Origin: Sulfurospirillum sp.
GTDB taxonomy: Bacteria; Campylobacterota; Campylobacteria; Campylobacterales; Sulfurospirillaceae
Assembly (NCBI GenBank): GCA_016744795.1
Contig: JADGDR010000005.1
Location: 124,001 to 188,000 of the forward strand
Direction of reading: 5' to 3'
Length of the DNA: 64,000 nt
The translations under genes were made by a program, and so were the position numbers. Below are positions 8,310-16,740 of this stretch, in pieces. The stretch's first letter is position 1, and each line of letters opens with the position of its first letter. Under the pieces are notes generated by a model. The model did no database searches. It saw nothing but the letters and a program-made list of their open reading frames with translations, and was not told where the DNA came from.

Positions 8310-10002
8310 TTGTTTTTTTGATGAATTTATATATTGCTTTGTTTAGTTCTTCTTTATTGTAATAATTCTTATTAATACTTCTATCATTAACTAAAGTTCT
8401 TGCTCTAGTAATTGCTGTGTAGTAAAGATTAATAGGATAAGTCCATTTTGCAACGCTACTTGTATTATATATGGTTTCTTTTTTATGTATATATTCGCTA
8501 AAAAAACTAATATAATCAAACTTTTCACCTTTTTTATATGTTTGTTTTGTAAATATAAAATAATTAGCTACTACTTCTGCTAAATCTGGCATGTCACTTA
8601 ATATTGTGATTGTTTCAAATTCAAAACCTTTAGATTTGAAAATTGATGTTATTGTAATATCTGGTTTTAAAGATGATTCTTTAAATTTTTTAGAAAAATT
8701 ATATAATGATTTAATGGTTTTTATATCATATTTTTTTAATACTATTTTTATTTGAGCCAAATTACCTTTGTATAAATTATTTGGTAGAAAATCTCTTATA
8801 TATTGTATAAGAGTTAGATTTTTTTCTAACTTATTTTTATGTTTTTGAATAAAATCAATAGCATTATTGAATTTGGGTAGAGGTTCTTGCTTGTTATCAA
8901 CTAAGTCAAAACTAATAATAAGTTCAAGAAGATACAATACTTCTTGCGCACATTCTATTGACTCAGCCTTAGACTCTTTTGCTAATATTATGCCCTCCAT
9001 TGCTCCACTAGTCCAACGATAGATATATCCATTAGGACGAATATATTTTGTTTTGATTTGCTGTTTTGGTTTTATGGAATGTTTTGAGTCTTTATATGTT
9101 TTTAGTATATAATTTGCTTTTTCAGCAACTTCATGTGAGTGTCTGTAGCTTGATGTTAAATGAAATTCTGCCATATCATCAATATCTTTTAAAAGAGCAT
9201 TATTGTTTGAAACATAAGGATATATTTTTTGGTTAGTATCTCCTACAATAACTCTTTTTTTTGCTGGGAAATTTAAGAAAACATATATAGCCGCATCAGA
9301 TAAATCTTGCCCTTCATCAACTAAAAGTAAATCGACTTCATCTTTTAAATTTATTTCCATACCTTCTCTTAGTTGAAGTTGTAACTCTTTTAAAATAAAT
9401 TTATTTGTAACATATGTTCCTTCTTCAAAACACCTAGCATCTGTTACATATGTATGTGCATAAAAAGCTGCTTCACTAGAATATCTTGAGCCATAAGCAT
9501 AGTTTTGTATTCCTTCTTCTGTATCATAACTATTTAGCCAGTTATTTAAAATGTCATTTATTTCACAAGCAATATCATATTTAATATTAAAATAGTTTAC
9601 AAATATTTCAGCCTTATACTCTTCTATAGAACTATAATTAGGACAATTTTTATATCTTTTTGTATATTTGATTGCTATTTCTGTAAGAGAATGGCATCTG
9701 ACACGATAGTCAAAAAGTTCTTTAGCTTCATTAACTAATCTTTTTAAACTTGCTAAATACAAGACATTAGGAGTATTTGAAAATTTTATATTTCCTCTTT
9801 GTGCTTCATTCTTAGCAATATAATATTGGCTTAATATACTCAATAGAGTCGTTTTGCCTGTACCTGCTAAAGAGTTTACTCTTATAACATTTTTATCTCC
9901 ATATAACATTTCTTTAACAATATCCTGAATTTCATTGCTAATATCTAAATTTTGTTTAGGTGGTGATATATAATTTTGTTTAGTCCATTGATAAATACTC
10001 AT
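8305..10002 (-). CDS. UvrD/Rep-family superfamily 1 helicase
   Basis: The 565-residue protein has the full set of SF1A helicase motifs in order. Walker A is AGTGKTT (46-52), Walker B is LLLVDEGQD and motif III is VGDTNQKIY. These are followed by SYRHS, a motif V-like SIFKSKGFEFETI and a motif VI-like NLYYTAITRAR near the C-terminus. It is shorter than UvrD or Rep (about 670-720 residues), and the middle part is divergent, so it is not one of those housekeeping enzymes. It begins 10 bases after the end of rhlE and is probably co-transcribed with it. A role in repair or defence cannot be decided from sequence. Confidence 0.8.
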   Translation of the reverse strand: MSIYQWTKQNYISPPKQNLDISNEIQDIVKEMLYGDKNVIRVNSLAGTGKTTLLSILSQYYIAKNEAQRGNIKFSNTPNVLYLASLKRLVNEAKELFDYRVRCHSLTEIAIKYTKRYKNCPNYSSIEEYKAEIFVNYFNIKYDIACEINDILNNWLNSYDTEEGIQNYAYGSRYSSEAAFYAHTYVTDARCFEEGTYVTNKFILKELQLQLREGMEINLKDEVDLLLVDEGQDLSDAAIYVFLNFPAKKRVIVGDTNQKIYPYVSNNNALLKDIDDMAEFHLTSSYRHSHEVAEKANYILKTYKDSKHSIKPKQQIKTKYIRPNGYIYRWTSGAMEGIILAKESKAESIECAQEVLYLLELIISFDLVDNKQEPLPKFNNAIDFIQKHKNKLEKNLTLIQYIRDFLPNNLYKGNLAQIKIVLKKYDIKTIKSLYNFSKKFKESSLKPDITITSIFKSKGFEFETITILSDMPDLAEVVANYFIFTKQTYKKGEKFDYISFFSEYIHKKETIYNTSSVAKWTYPINLYYTAITRARTLVNDRSINKNYYNKEELNKAIYKFIKKTK

Positions 10003-10012
10003 TTTAACTCTT

Positions 10013-11242
10013 TTACTTAACTTCTTTTTCTCTCAATTTATCTTTTTTACTTTTTCGTTTTCCCTTGACTGGGGCTTTGCCTTTCTCTTTTCTAGGAGCA
10101 ACTCCTGTTAGTTCAAAACCTTTTATTTGTTCTAATTCAAGCTTTATTTCACATCTTTTTTCTATAAGTTTGAAGTGTTCTGCATTGTCATGAGTTACAA
10201 AGCTTATAGCATCTCCAGATTTTCCTGCACGCGCAGTTCTTCCTATGCGGTGAATATAATCAGCAGGGGAACGAGGTAGGTCGAAGTTTACCACACAATC
10301 AATATCGTCAATGTCGAGTCCACGTGCGGCTATGTCAGTAGCAAATAGTATATTTATTTTTTTCTCTTTAAAATCTTCGAGAGTATATTTTCGCTCTTCT
10401 TGTTCTAGATTTCCATGAAATGATTCTGCTTCATAACCATATTTTCTGAATTTTTGAGCTATATTATCAGTTGCTCTTTTTGTTGCCATAAATACTAAAA
10501 CTAGTTTCCATTTATGAGTTTTTAAAAGCTCTCTTAATAACACTCTTCTATTTTCTTGGTTTACATGTAAAGCTCTTTGTTTTATATTATCTACTGTTTG
10601 TTTCTCTTCTTTTATTGTAACTTCTACAGGATTTTTTGTAATCTTGGAAGCTATCTCTTGCATTTTTGGAGGAAAGGTAGCTGAAAAAAGTAGGTTTTGT
10701 CGCTTTGAAGGTAACTCTTTTAGTATGGTGTCGAGTTCTTGAGCAAAACCAAGGTCAAGCATTTTGTCGGCTTCATCAAGTACAAAGAACTCTAGTTTTG
10801 ATAGATTCATCTGTTTTTTACTTATAACATCAAGAAGTCTACCAGCAGTTGCAACTACTATGTCACATCCTTGTTGGATGTCATAAAGTTGTTCACCAAT
10901 GCTCTCACCACCTATGATGCTTACCACTTTTGGTTTTTTCTCTAAGAATTCACTAAAAGTTATAAATGCATCTGCTACTTGTTGGGTTAATTCCCTTGTT
11001 GGAGTTATAACAAGTACTCTGATTTTAGCCTTGCCTTCTCTTTCGTCATTTGCTAACATCTCTAAGATAGGCAGAACAAAACTAGCTGTTTTTCCACTAC
11101 CCGTTTGAGCTCTTGCCATAATGTCTTTTTTCTCTAAGACTAGAGGGATCACTTTTTCTTGAATTGGTGTTGTTTGTTTAAAGTTACTTTTTGTTAATGC
11201 TTTGTGAATTTGAGTTAAAAAATTGAATTTATCAAATGTCAT
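10013..11242 (-). CDS. rhlE: DEAD-box ATP-dependent RNA helicase RhlE
   Basis: The 409-residue protein carries the DEAD-box motifs in order: a Q-motif region ([10 protein letters not shown]), Walker A AQTGSGKT at 45-52, TPTRELT, the DEAD box in [16 protein letters not shown] (LLFSATFP), and motif [13 protein letters not shown] lysine-rich tail ends the protein, as in RhlE-type helicases that act on ribosome precursors and structured RNA. The start is ATG 11240-11242 with AAAAGGAA upstream. Its promoter must lie within the 48 bases separating it from the divergent DUF255 gene. A TTTACATGTAAA element at 10560-10571 encodes ALHVN. Confidence 0.92.
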   Translation of the reverse strand: MTFDKFNFLTQIHKALTKSNFKQTTPIQEKVIPLVLEKKDIMARAQTGSGKTASFVLPILEMLANDEREGKAKIRVLVITPTRELTQQVADAFITFSEFLEKKPKVVSIIGGESIGEQLYDIQQGCDIVVATAGRLLDVISKKQMNLSKLEFFVLDEADKMLDLGFAQELDTILKELPSKRQNLLFSATFPPKMQEIASKITKNPVEVTIKEEKQTVDNIKQRALHVNQENRRVLLRELLKTHKWKLVLVFMATKRATDNIAQKFRKYGYEAESFHGNLEQEERKYTLEDFKEKKINILFATDIAARGLDIDDIDCVVNFDLPRSPADYIHRIGRTARAGKSGDAISFVTHDNAEHFKLIEKRCEIKLELEQIKGFELTGVAPRKEKGKAPVKGKRKSKKDKLREKEVK

Positions 11243-11290
11243 TTGATTCCTTTTGTGATTGTCTGCTATTATACAATGAAAGGCTTTATA

Positions 11291-13288
11291 ATGAAATTAT
11301 TATCTATATTATTTACATGTATATTGCTTTTTGGCTCATCTACTAATGCTCTTATTAACTCACAATCTCCGTACTTGCTTCAACATGCACATAATCCTGT
11401 TAATTGGTACCCTTGGAGTGATATAGCACTTCAAAAAGCTAAAGATGAGAATAAATTAATTTTTCTTTCTATTGGTTATAGTACTTGTCACTGGTGTCAT
11501 GTGATGGAGGAAGAGAGTTTTGAAAACACAGAGATTGCAGAACTTCTAAATCAAGATTTTATAAGCATAAAAGTAGATAAAGAGCAGATGCCTCATATAG
11601 ATACACATTTTCAACACACCCTTTCTCTTCTAAAAGAACAGAGAAAAGGCTGGCCACTTAGTGCAATACTCACTCCAAATCAAGAAATTCTTTATATCAC
11701 GACTTATATTCCTCCAACTGATAGTTATGGTGTTGATGGTATGAAAACATTAGTCCCAAAAATGGTCAAACTTTATAGAAACAATAAAGACAGAGTGGCT
11801 AAAATAGTAGAAGCAAATAAAAAGATTATATTAAAAAAAAGTGTAGTAGAAAAAAGTACAATTAAAAAGAGTGAGATTGCAAATCAATATGTCTCTTTGA
11901 TGAAAAAAAGATATGACAAGATATATGGAGGATTTGATAGAAATCCAAAATTTCCTTTAGCAACTCATATGAAAACTTTGTTAGATATATATCTTTTGGA
12001 AAACAATCAAGAAGCACTTAGTATGGTTAAAAGCAGTTTAAAAGCTATGAGTACAGGAGGGATATATGATCATGTTGAAGGTGGCTTTTATAGATATAGC
12101 ACATATTCAGATTGGATTATTCCTCACTTTGAAAAGATGCTTTATACCCAAGCCGAGTTGATTTCTTTATATGTAAAATTTTACATACTTTTTCCAGAGC
12201 CTCGATATAAAGCCATAGTTTTAGATACTATTAAAGAGATTGACAAAAGACTTGGTTATAAAGGCTTGTATTTTAGTGCAACAGATGCTGATAGCAAAAA
12301 TGGAGAAGGACGTTATTTTGTTTACTCTTATGAGGAAGTATTGTCTGCTTTTAAAAAAGCAAATATAAAAAACTACGAAGAAGTTATGGAGTACCTAGAT
12401 ATAACAGAGATTGGCAATTTTGATGAGGAATTGAGTAATGTTCATCAAAACACTGGTTTTGATAATGAACCAAAAAATGTACAAAAAGCTTTACATGTAC
12501 TAAAAAAACTCAGGCTTAAAAGAGATTTTCCATTTGTAGATAAAAAGATACTTACTGGGTGGAATTCATTGATGATAAAATCTATTTTTATTGCTTCATA
12601 TTTTGATGAAAGTTTCACTTTTAAAGCTGAAAAATCAATGAGAGAGTTACTAAAAAAAGTTTATATCAAAGGAGTTCTCTATCATGGTTTTTATCTTGAT
12701 AAAGAAGCTGTTGATAAAGCTGTTTTAGAAGACTATGTGTTTCTTATAGACTTACTTCAAACTGCTTACATGTACACACAAAATAGGACTTATCTTAGTT
12801 TGGCTGGTTATCTTCAAAAAGAGACTTTAGCTAAGTTTTATGAAAATAAGAAGTTTTATCTTGATGATACTAAGTTTAGAGCTTTAGCACAGTATGGAGA
12901 CAAGTACTACGTTTCACCACTTTCAGAATTTTATCATACACTTTTTACTCAAGCAAATTTAACTTATGATTTAAAACTTTTAGCGCGTACAAGAGGATTT
13001 TTAGCTGATGAGAGAGATAGAATACTTCAACATCCAGATCAAGCTTCACAAGCAGTTTTAGCACTCTTGCGTTCTGATTATGGTGATGTTTTGATAAAAT
13101 CAAATAAAAAGAACTTACTTGATAAACAAAAAGATATTTTACATATAAGGTACCCATTTACATTACAAGCAACACAAAATACAGATAAATATCTAGCATG
13201 TGATGAAAAAACTTGTTTTGCGATAGACAAAGAGTTTAAAAATATAGTAAAATACATAGAAAACTATAAAGGAACTATAAAACAATGA
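11291..13288 (+). CDS. DUF255 thioredoxin-domain protein (YyaL/SSP411 family), exported
   Basis: The protein matches the DUF255/YyaL family: an N-terminal thioredoxin-like domain followed by a six-hairpin glycosidase-like domain. The hallmark block [17 protein letters not shown] is at 26-42 and the active-site pair is C66/C69 (CHWC). I chose ATG 11291 because AAAGG sits 7 bases upstream and the resulting 665-residue protein opens with a signal peptide ([20 protein letters not shown]). In-frame starts at 11243 and 11276 would bury that peptide. Export to the periplasm is inferred. The stop overlaps the next gene (ATGA). Substrate and role are unknown. TACATGTA elements lie at 11314, 12492 and 12767. 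Confidence 0.85.
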   Translation: MKLLSILFTCILLFGSSTNALINSQSPYLLQHAHNPVNWYPWSDIALQKAKDENKLIFLSIGYSTCHWCHVMEEESFENTEIAELLNQDFISIKVDKEQMPHIDTHFQHTLSLLKEQRKGWPLSAILTPNQEILYITTYIPPTDSYGVDGMKTLVPKMVKLYRNNKDRVAKIVEANKKIILKKSVVEKSTIKKSEIANQYVSLMKKRYDKIYGGFDRNPKFPLATHMKTLLDIYLLENNQEALSMVKSSLKAMSTGGIYDHVEGGFYRYSTYSDWIIPHFEKMLYTQAELISLYVKFYILFPEPRYKAIVLDTIKEIDKRLGYKGLYFSATDADSKNGEGRYFVYSYEEVLSAFKKANIKNYEEVMEYLDITEIGNFDEELSNVHQNTGFDNEPKNVQKALHVLKKLRLKRDFPFVDKKILTGWNSLMIKSIFIASYFDESFTFKAEKSMRELLKKVYIKGVLYHGFYLDKEAVDKAVLEDYVFLIDLLQTAYMYTQNRTYLSLAGYLQKETLAKFYENKKFYLDDTKFRALAQYGDKYYVSPLSEFYHTLFTQANLTYDLKLLARTRGFLADERDRILQHPDQASQAVLALLRSDYGDVLIKSNKKNLLDKQKDILHIRYPFTLQATQNTDKYLACDEKTCFAIDKEFKNIVKYIENYKGTIKQ

Positions 13289-13782
13289 TAGAATCGTATA
13301 GAAATGCAACAATTAAAGATTTACCTCAGATAGTGAAAATATATAATAAAGCTATAGAAGATGGTATTTCAACATCTGATAGTGAAGCAGTAACTATTGA
13401 TGAAAAACTAGAATGGTTTAGAGCTCATGATGAAGAAACACGACCAATTTTAGTAAAAGAGTATCATGGTAAAGTTATTGCATGGGTCTCTTTGCAACCT
13501 CTTTATCCCCATCTTGCTTATGAAAGTAGCGTAAGGATAAATGTTTATATAGATAGTAATTTTAGAGGTAAAAAGCTTGGGCAAATGTTTCTAAAAGAAG
13601 TTTTAGAGATGGCAGATGAATATAATATAGAAAACTTTTTAGCTCTTACCTTCGCAAATAACACAGCAAGCCTAAAACTCTTTAAAAAACTAGGATTCAA
13701 AGAATGGGGACATTTCCCAAATATAGCTAAGGTACAAAATACACATAAAGATTTACTTGTTTTGGGACTAAGAGTAAAATGA
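13285..13782 (+). CDS. GNAT family N-acetyltransferase (phosphinothricin acetyltransferase-like)
   Basis: The 165-residue protein has the GNAT fold in the subgroup of phosphinothricin and methionine-sulfoximine acetyltransferases. It opens with [16 protein letters not shown] and has the acetyl-CoA loop [12 protein letters not shown] (R/Q-x-x-G-x-G/A type) near 94-105. It closes with the [13 protein letters not shown] segment that packs on the cofactor. The true substrate is not predictable. The start overlaps the DUF255 stop (ATGA) and the stop overlaps the HAD gene start, so three genes form one operon. Confidence 0.85.
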   Translation: MIESYRNATIKDLPQIVKIYNKAIEDGISTSDSEAVTIDEKLEWFRAHDEETRPILVKEYHGKVIAWVSLQPLYPHLAYESSVRINVYIDSNFRGKKLGQMFLKEVLEMADEYNIENFLALTFANNTASLKLFKKLGFKEWGHFPNIAKVQNTHKDLLVLGLRVK

Positions 13783-14414
13783 TAAAATCAGTCATATTTG
13801 ATATGGATGGAACACTTTTAAACTCAAGTTACGCTATGACATTGAGTGTAAACCATGTTAGAAAAAGTTATGGATTAGGACCTATACAAAAAGACTATTT
13901 AGAATACATTATAAATGAACCATCAATAGATTTACCTATGGAACTTTATGATGTAAAAGAGTATAGCCAAGAACATAGAGACCGTTTTGCCAAGCACTAT
14001 TTAGCAAATGCCAATCTACATGTAAAACCTTATGAAGGTGCATATGAGCTTTTAAAATCTTTACATGTAAAGGGTGTGACTCTTTGTATAGCAACTAATG
14101 CTGCAGACTTTTTTGCACGTAATATGTTACAAGGGCAGGGAATGCTTGACTTTTTTTCTTTTGTTATTGGTTCAAATAATGTCGAACATTCTAAACCAAA
14201 TCCAGATATGCTGCATCATATAAGTGAGTTAAGCAAGATTCCTTTAAGCAAAAGCCTTTTAGTTGGTGATAGCATTAAAGATGAAGGCGCAGCACACAAT
14301 GCAAACATGGATTTTCTTTTTGTTGATTGGGGTTATGGTAAGAGTGATAAGCCTACAAAATCTTTTAAAGATATGACAAGACTCAGTAACTACTTGCAAA
14401 CTAGAATACAATAG
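13779..14414 (+). CDS. HAD-family hydrolase (phosphoglycolate phosphatase-like)
   Basis: The 211-residue protein has the HAD motifs: motif I DMDGTLL with nucleophile D8 and D10, motif II near CIATNAA, and motif III/IV KPNPDM then LLVGDSIKDEGAAHNA. A helical cap lies between motifs I and II, so it is a subfamily I phosphatase. Candidates are phosphoglycolate phosphatase or a sugar phosphatase; sequence alone does not decide. It starts within the stop of the acetyltransferase gene. Two TACATGTA elements (14027, 14062) encode NLHVK and SLHVK only 35 bases apart. Confidence 0.85.
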   Translation: MIKSVIFDMDGTLLNSSYAMTLSVNHVRKSYGLGPIQKDYLEYIINEPSIDLPMELYDVKEYSQEHRDRFAKHYLANANLHVKPYEGAYELLKSLHVKGVTLCIATNAADFFARNMLQGQGMLDFFSFVIGSNNVEHSKPNPDMLHHISELSKIPLSKSLLVGDSIKDEGAAHNANMDFLFVDWGYGKSDKPTKSFKDMTRLSNYLQTRIQ

Positions 14415-14423
14415 CTTGCAAGT
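14392..14423. terminator. Hairpin between convergent HAD and aldehyde dehydrogenase genes
   Basis: ACTTGCAA (14392-14399) is the exact reverse complement of TTGCAAGT (14416-14423), with a 16-nt loop. It overlaps the end of the HAD gene and sits in the 20-base gap before the converging aldehyde dehydrogenase gene. A weak two-way terminator is the likely role. The long loop lowers confidence. Confidence 0.4.
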
Positions 14424-14434
14424 AATCTAATATT

Positions 14435-15928
14435 TTAGTATTTGATATATGCTGTTTTAGTTGTAGTATAAAAATCACTTGCACTAAATGATTTTTCTCT
14501 TGAACCAAAAGAAGAACTTTTTCTGCCACCAAAAGGTACATGGTTATCCATTCCTGCTGTAGGTAGGTTTATCATGATGTTTCCTACTTTTGCATTGTGT
14601 TTGAAATCCATAGCTTTTGTTAAATCTTTTGTCATAATACCACCACTTAGTCCAAACTCTGTATCATTTAGAACCGCTAGAGCCTCTTCATAGTCTTTTA
14701 CTTTAATAATACAAGCGATAGGACCAAAAATTTCCTCTTGGTTTAATCTCATTTTACTCTTGCCATCTGTAAATAGAGCAGGGGAGAAGTAATAACCATC
14801 GGTATCTCTTTTAAGAACTTCACCACCACATACTAGTGTTGCTCCCTCTTTTTTGCCCAATTCTATATAAGAAACATTTTGTTTTAGCTGTTTTTTTGAT
14901 ATAGCTGGACCAATTTGTGTATCTTTATCTAAACTATTTCCTATGACAAGTTTTTTCATCTCTTCTTTCATTTTTGTTAAAAACTCTTCATAAATACCTT
15001 GTGTTACTATAAGTTTTGATGATGATGTACATTTTTGACCAGTTGCATTGTATGAACCCTTTATAGCAGCACTTACAGCTTCATCTACATTAGCATCATC
15101 TAAGACTATAAGTGAATTTTTACTTCCCATTTCTAGTTGAAGTTTTATCATATTTTTTATTGAGTCTCTTGCTATGCTTTTTCCCACATCAACTGAACCT
15201 GTAAAACTTAAAGCATCTATATGTTTTGAAGATGTAATTGTTTCACCAATTACACTACCTTGTCCTATTACTAGATTAAAAACACCTTTTGGAAGTTCTG
15301 TACTATCTATAATTTTTGCTAATATGTAGGCAATAGTTGGTGTTGTATTTGATGGTTTGAAAACTATACTATTGCCAAAAGCAAGAGCAGGAGCTATCTT
15401 CCAAGCAGGAATTGCCAATGGATAGTTCCATGGTGTTATAAGTGCAACTACACCCACAGGTTCTTTTATGACTTCTATGTCAACATTTTGTCTTGGTGAG
15501 TCCATATATGTGCCACGTGATCTTATCGCTTCAGCAGCAAAGTAGAAAAAGAAGTCAGCAGATTTTACTACTTCATCTGTTGCTTCTTTGAGTGGTTTTC
15601 CTGCTTCTCTTGATATGATTTCTCCATAATAATCTTTATTGGAGAGAAGTTTGTCTCCAATTTCATTGAGTATTTTTTCTCTTAATGCTATAGAAGATTT
15701 AGCCCATTCATCTTGTATATTGACTGCGGCTTCTATAGAAATATTAACGTCTTCTTTTGTTGCTTCATAAAAAGAGGCTACTATATCTGATGTATCAGAA
15801 GGGTTGATGTTTTTATTTATAACACTTGAAGTTACCCATGTACCATCTATATAGTTTTTTGTAGGTTCAATAGCAAATTGTTTCCTATAGTTTAAATTTA
15901 TTAACTCTTGTTTATCAATACTTTTCAT
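14435..15928 (-). CDS. NAD(P)-dependent aldehyde dehydrogenase, possibly alpha-ketoglutaric semialdehyde dehydrogenase
   Basis: The 497-residue protein is a complete aldehyde dehydrogenase. It has the NWYP-like TPWNYPLAIPAWK block, the cofactor loop FTGSVDVGK, the general-base Glu in LEMGSKN, and the catalytic Cys in GQKCTSSS near residue 298. The C-terminus (FGSREKSFSASDFYTTTKTAY) resembles 2,5-dioxopentanoate and succinate-semialdehyde dehydrogenases. Next to a remnant of a sugar-acid dehydratase on the same strand, oxidation of 2-oxoglutarate semialdehyde in a non-phosphorylating sugar-acid route is a plausible inference. Its promoter carries a paired inverted repeat (15946-16003), so it is probably controlled by a GntR-type or similar repressor. 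Confidence 0.85.
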   Translation of the reverse strand: MKSIDKQELINLNYRKQFAIEPTKNYIDGTWVTSSVINKNINPSDTSDIVASFYEATKEDVNISIEAAVNIQDEWAKSSIALREKILNEIGDKLLSNKDYYGEIISREAGKPLKEATDEVVKSADFFFYFAAEAIRSRGTYMDSPRQNVDIEVIKEPVGVVALITPWNYPLAIPAWKIAPALAFGNSIVFKPSNTTPTIAYILAKIIDSTELPKGVFNLVIGQGSVIGETITSSKHIDALSFTGSVDVGKSIARDSIKNMIKLQLEMGSKNSLIVLDDANVDEAVSAAIKGSYNATGQKCTSSSKLIVTQGIYEEFLTKMKEEMKKLVIGNSLDKDTQIGPAISKKQLKQNVSYIELGKKEGATLVCGGEVLKRDTDGYYFSPALFTDGKSKMRLNQEEIFGPIACIIKVKDYEEALAVLNDTEFGLSGGIMTKDLTKAMDFKHNAKVGNIMINLPTAGMDNHVPFGGRKSSSFGSREKSFSASDFYTTTKTAYIKY

Positions 15929-15945
15929 TGTACATCCTTTTATAT

Positions 15946-16003
15946 GTTATAACATTATAATGACTATCTGCTTAGAACTAACTTAAACATTATAATGTTA
16001 TAA
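15946..16003 (-). promoter_or_regulatory. Paired operator-like inverted repeat upstream of the aldehyde dehydrogenase
   Basis: TTATAACATTATAATG (15947-15962) is the exact reverse complement of CATTATAATGTTATAA (15988-16003), separated by 25 bases. Each half is itself a near palindrome, ATTATAA-two bases-TTATAAT. The pair begins 18 bases upstream of the aldehyde dehydrogenase start, so it overlaps the promoter. It looks like two sites for a dimeric repressor. Which regulator binds is unknown; the two GntR proteins of the nearby operon are candidates. Confidence 0.6.
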
Positions 16004-16055
16004 TAATTACGTTTGTAAGATTTAAGTAAATTTTTAAAAGGAAGATTTTTATTTA

Positions 16056-16083
16056 ACTAGCCCTTTACATGTAAAGGGCTAGT
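16056..16083 (-). terminator. Perfect 28-nt palindrome with TTTACATGTAAA core
   Basis: A perfect palindrome has outer arms ACTAGCCC and GGGCTAGT around TTTACATGTAAA (16064-16075). It lies 23 bases beyond the stop of the decayed IlvD/Edd gene on the - strand, so it was probably that gene's terminator. It shares only the 12-base core with the palindromes at 8282 and 60564; the arms differ but stay perfectly paired. Confidence 0.7.
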
Positions 16084-16105
16084 AGTGAGCATTTTAGTTC
16101 ATGTA

Positions 16106-16330
16106 CTAATGTGAATCTCTTGCAAACCACTTTTTATCTAATATTTTTTGATATGGTTGCTCTAATTTCAAACAAGCTCCATCAGCTAAGCCTTCTACAA
16201 ATTTTCTGTATATTTCTTGCCATGGAGTATCATTTTCTAATTCAGGAAGAACTAGATTTTCTTTTCTTGTTAGTATCTCTTCATCTGAAATTTTAAGTTG
16301 AACTTCTCTATTTTCAATGTCTATTATAAC
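16106..16330 (-). pseudogene. C-terminal remnant of an IlvD/Edd-family sugar-acid dehydratase
   Basis: Read on the - strand, an open stretch of about 74 codons ends at TAG (16106-16108) with no start. It reads IDIENREVQLKISDEEILTR, then TPWQEIYRKFVEGLADGACL, and ends KKWFARDSH. This pattern (NR-x-x-L-x-V/I-S-D-E-E, PWQE-Y, A-x-GACL, R-x-SH) is the C-terminus of IlvD/Edd dehydratases that act on sugar acids. The remaining 500 or so residues are gone. The break falls at about 16331, where an eda remnant begins on the other strand. It fits the neighbouring aldehyde dehydrogenase as part of a former oxidative sugar-acid pathway. Confidence 0.65.
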
Positions 16331-16333
16331 ATG

Positions 16334-16518
16334 GTAGCATCTTTAGTAAAATTAAGTTTTGCCCTACAGGAGGGATTGGTAGTGGTGATTTTAAGGATTA
16401 CTTAGAACTAGATAATGTACTATGTTTAGGTGGTTCTTGGATGGTTAATATGAATGAACTTAACTACAATAACATAAAAAATATAGCTTCTTCAATTTTG
16501 ATGAATACAATGGAATAA
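16334..16518 (+). pseudogene. 3' remnant of a second KDPG aldolase (eda) gene
   Basis: An open stretch without a start reads [19 protein letters not shown] then [11 protein letters not shown] and stops at TAA 16516-16518. It matches the C-terminal third of the intact aldolase at 25143-25748 ([30 protein letters not shown]) but differs enough to be a paralogue. The Schiff-base lysine is retained, but the first two thirds are missing. The break point adjoins the IlvD/Edd remnant on the opposite strand, as expected if a deletion removed the 5' halves of two divergent genes. Confidence 0.75.
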
Positions 16519-16524
16519 ATTTTT
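16389..16524 (+). repeat. Direct repeat copy A (eda 3' end), left of the hexuronate operon
   Basis: About 135 bases from TTTTAAGGATTA to ATAAATTTT match 27178-27300 at the right side of the operon. Runs such as CTAGATAATGTACTATGTTT and ACTACAATAACATAAAAAA are identical, and copy B has a few small deletions. The two copies have the same orientation and flank 10.6 kb containing the whole uronate operon. Confidence 0.8.
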
Positions 16525-16740
16525 GTAACTTTATCTAAACTACTACAATGATAAGTTTTGGTATCTTTTCTATAAAATATAATTAATATTTTAATTGTGT
16601 CTAAAATGACTCATAATAAGCTATTTATTACAAAATTGCGTATAAAATACTCAAATTTTAGGAAAATATACAAATTAATATTTCAATTCAGTTTACTTTA
16701 ATAATCTTAGTGATAGGATTTTTTAATAAAAGGAGTTTGT
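16519..16740 (+). promoter_or_regulatory. Promoter region of the hexuronate operon with a duplicated 16-mer
   Basis: This AT-rich gap holds no gene. The motif AATTAATATTT(T/C)AATT occurs twice in the same direction, at 16581-16596 and 16673-16688. It is itself partly palindromic, which is typical of repressor sites. A strong ribosome binding site, AAAAGGAG, precedes uxaC at about 16729-16736. The motif differs from the ATTATAA pair in front of the aldehyde dehydrogenase, which suggests that two different regulators act in this region. Confidence 0.45.

Noticed and set aside
8305-10002. Housekeeping UvrD or Rep
   Set aside because: The protein is about 100-150 residues shorter, has a divergent middle and an unusual gene position, so I kept a generic SF1 helicase call.
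16111-16296. A + strand open frame of 61 codons
   Set aside because: It is the antisense shadow of the IlvD/Edd remnant on the - strand, which has a clear family pattern.
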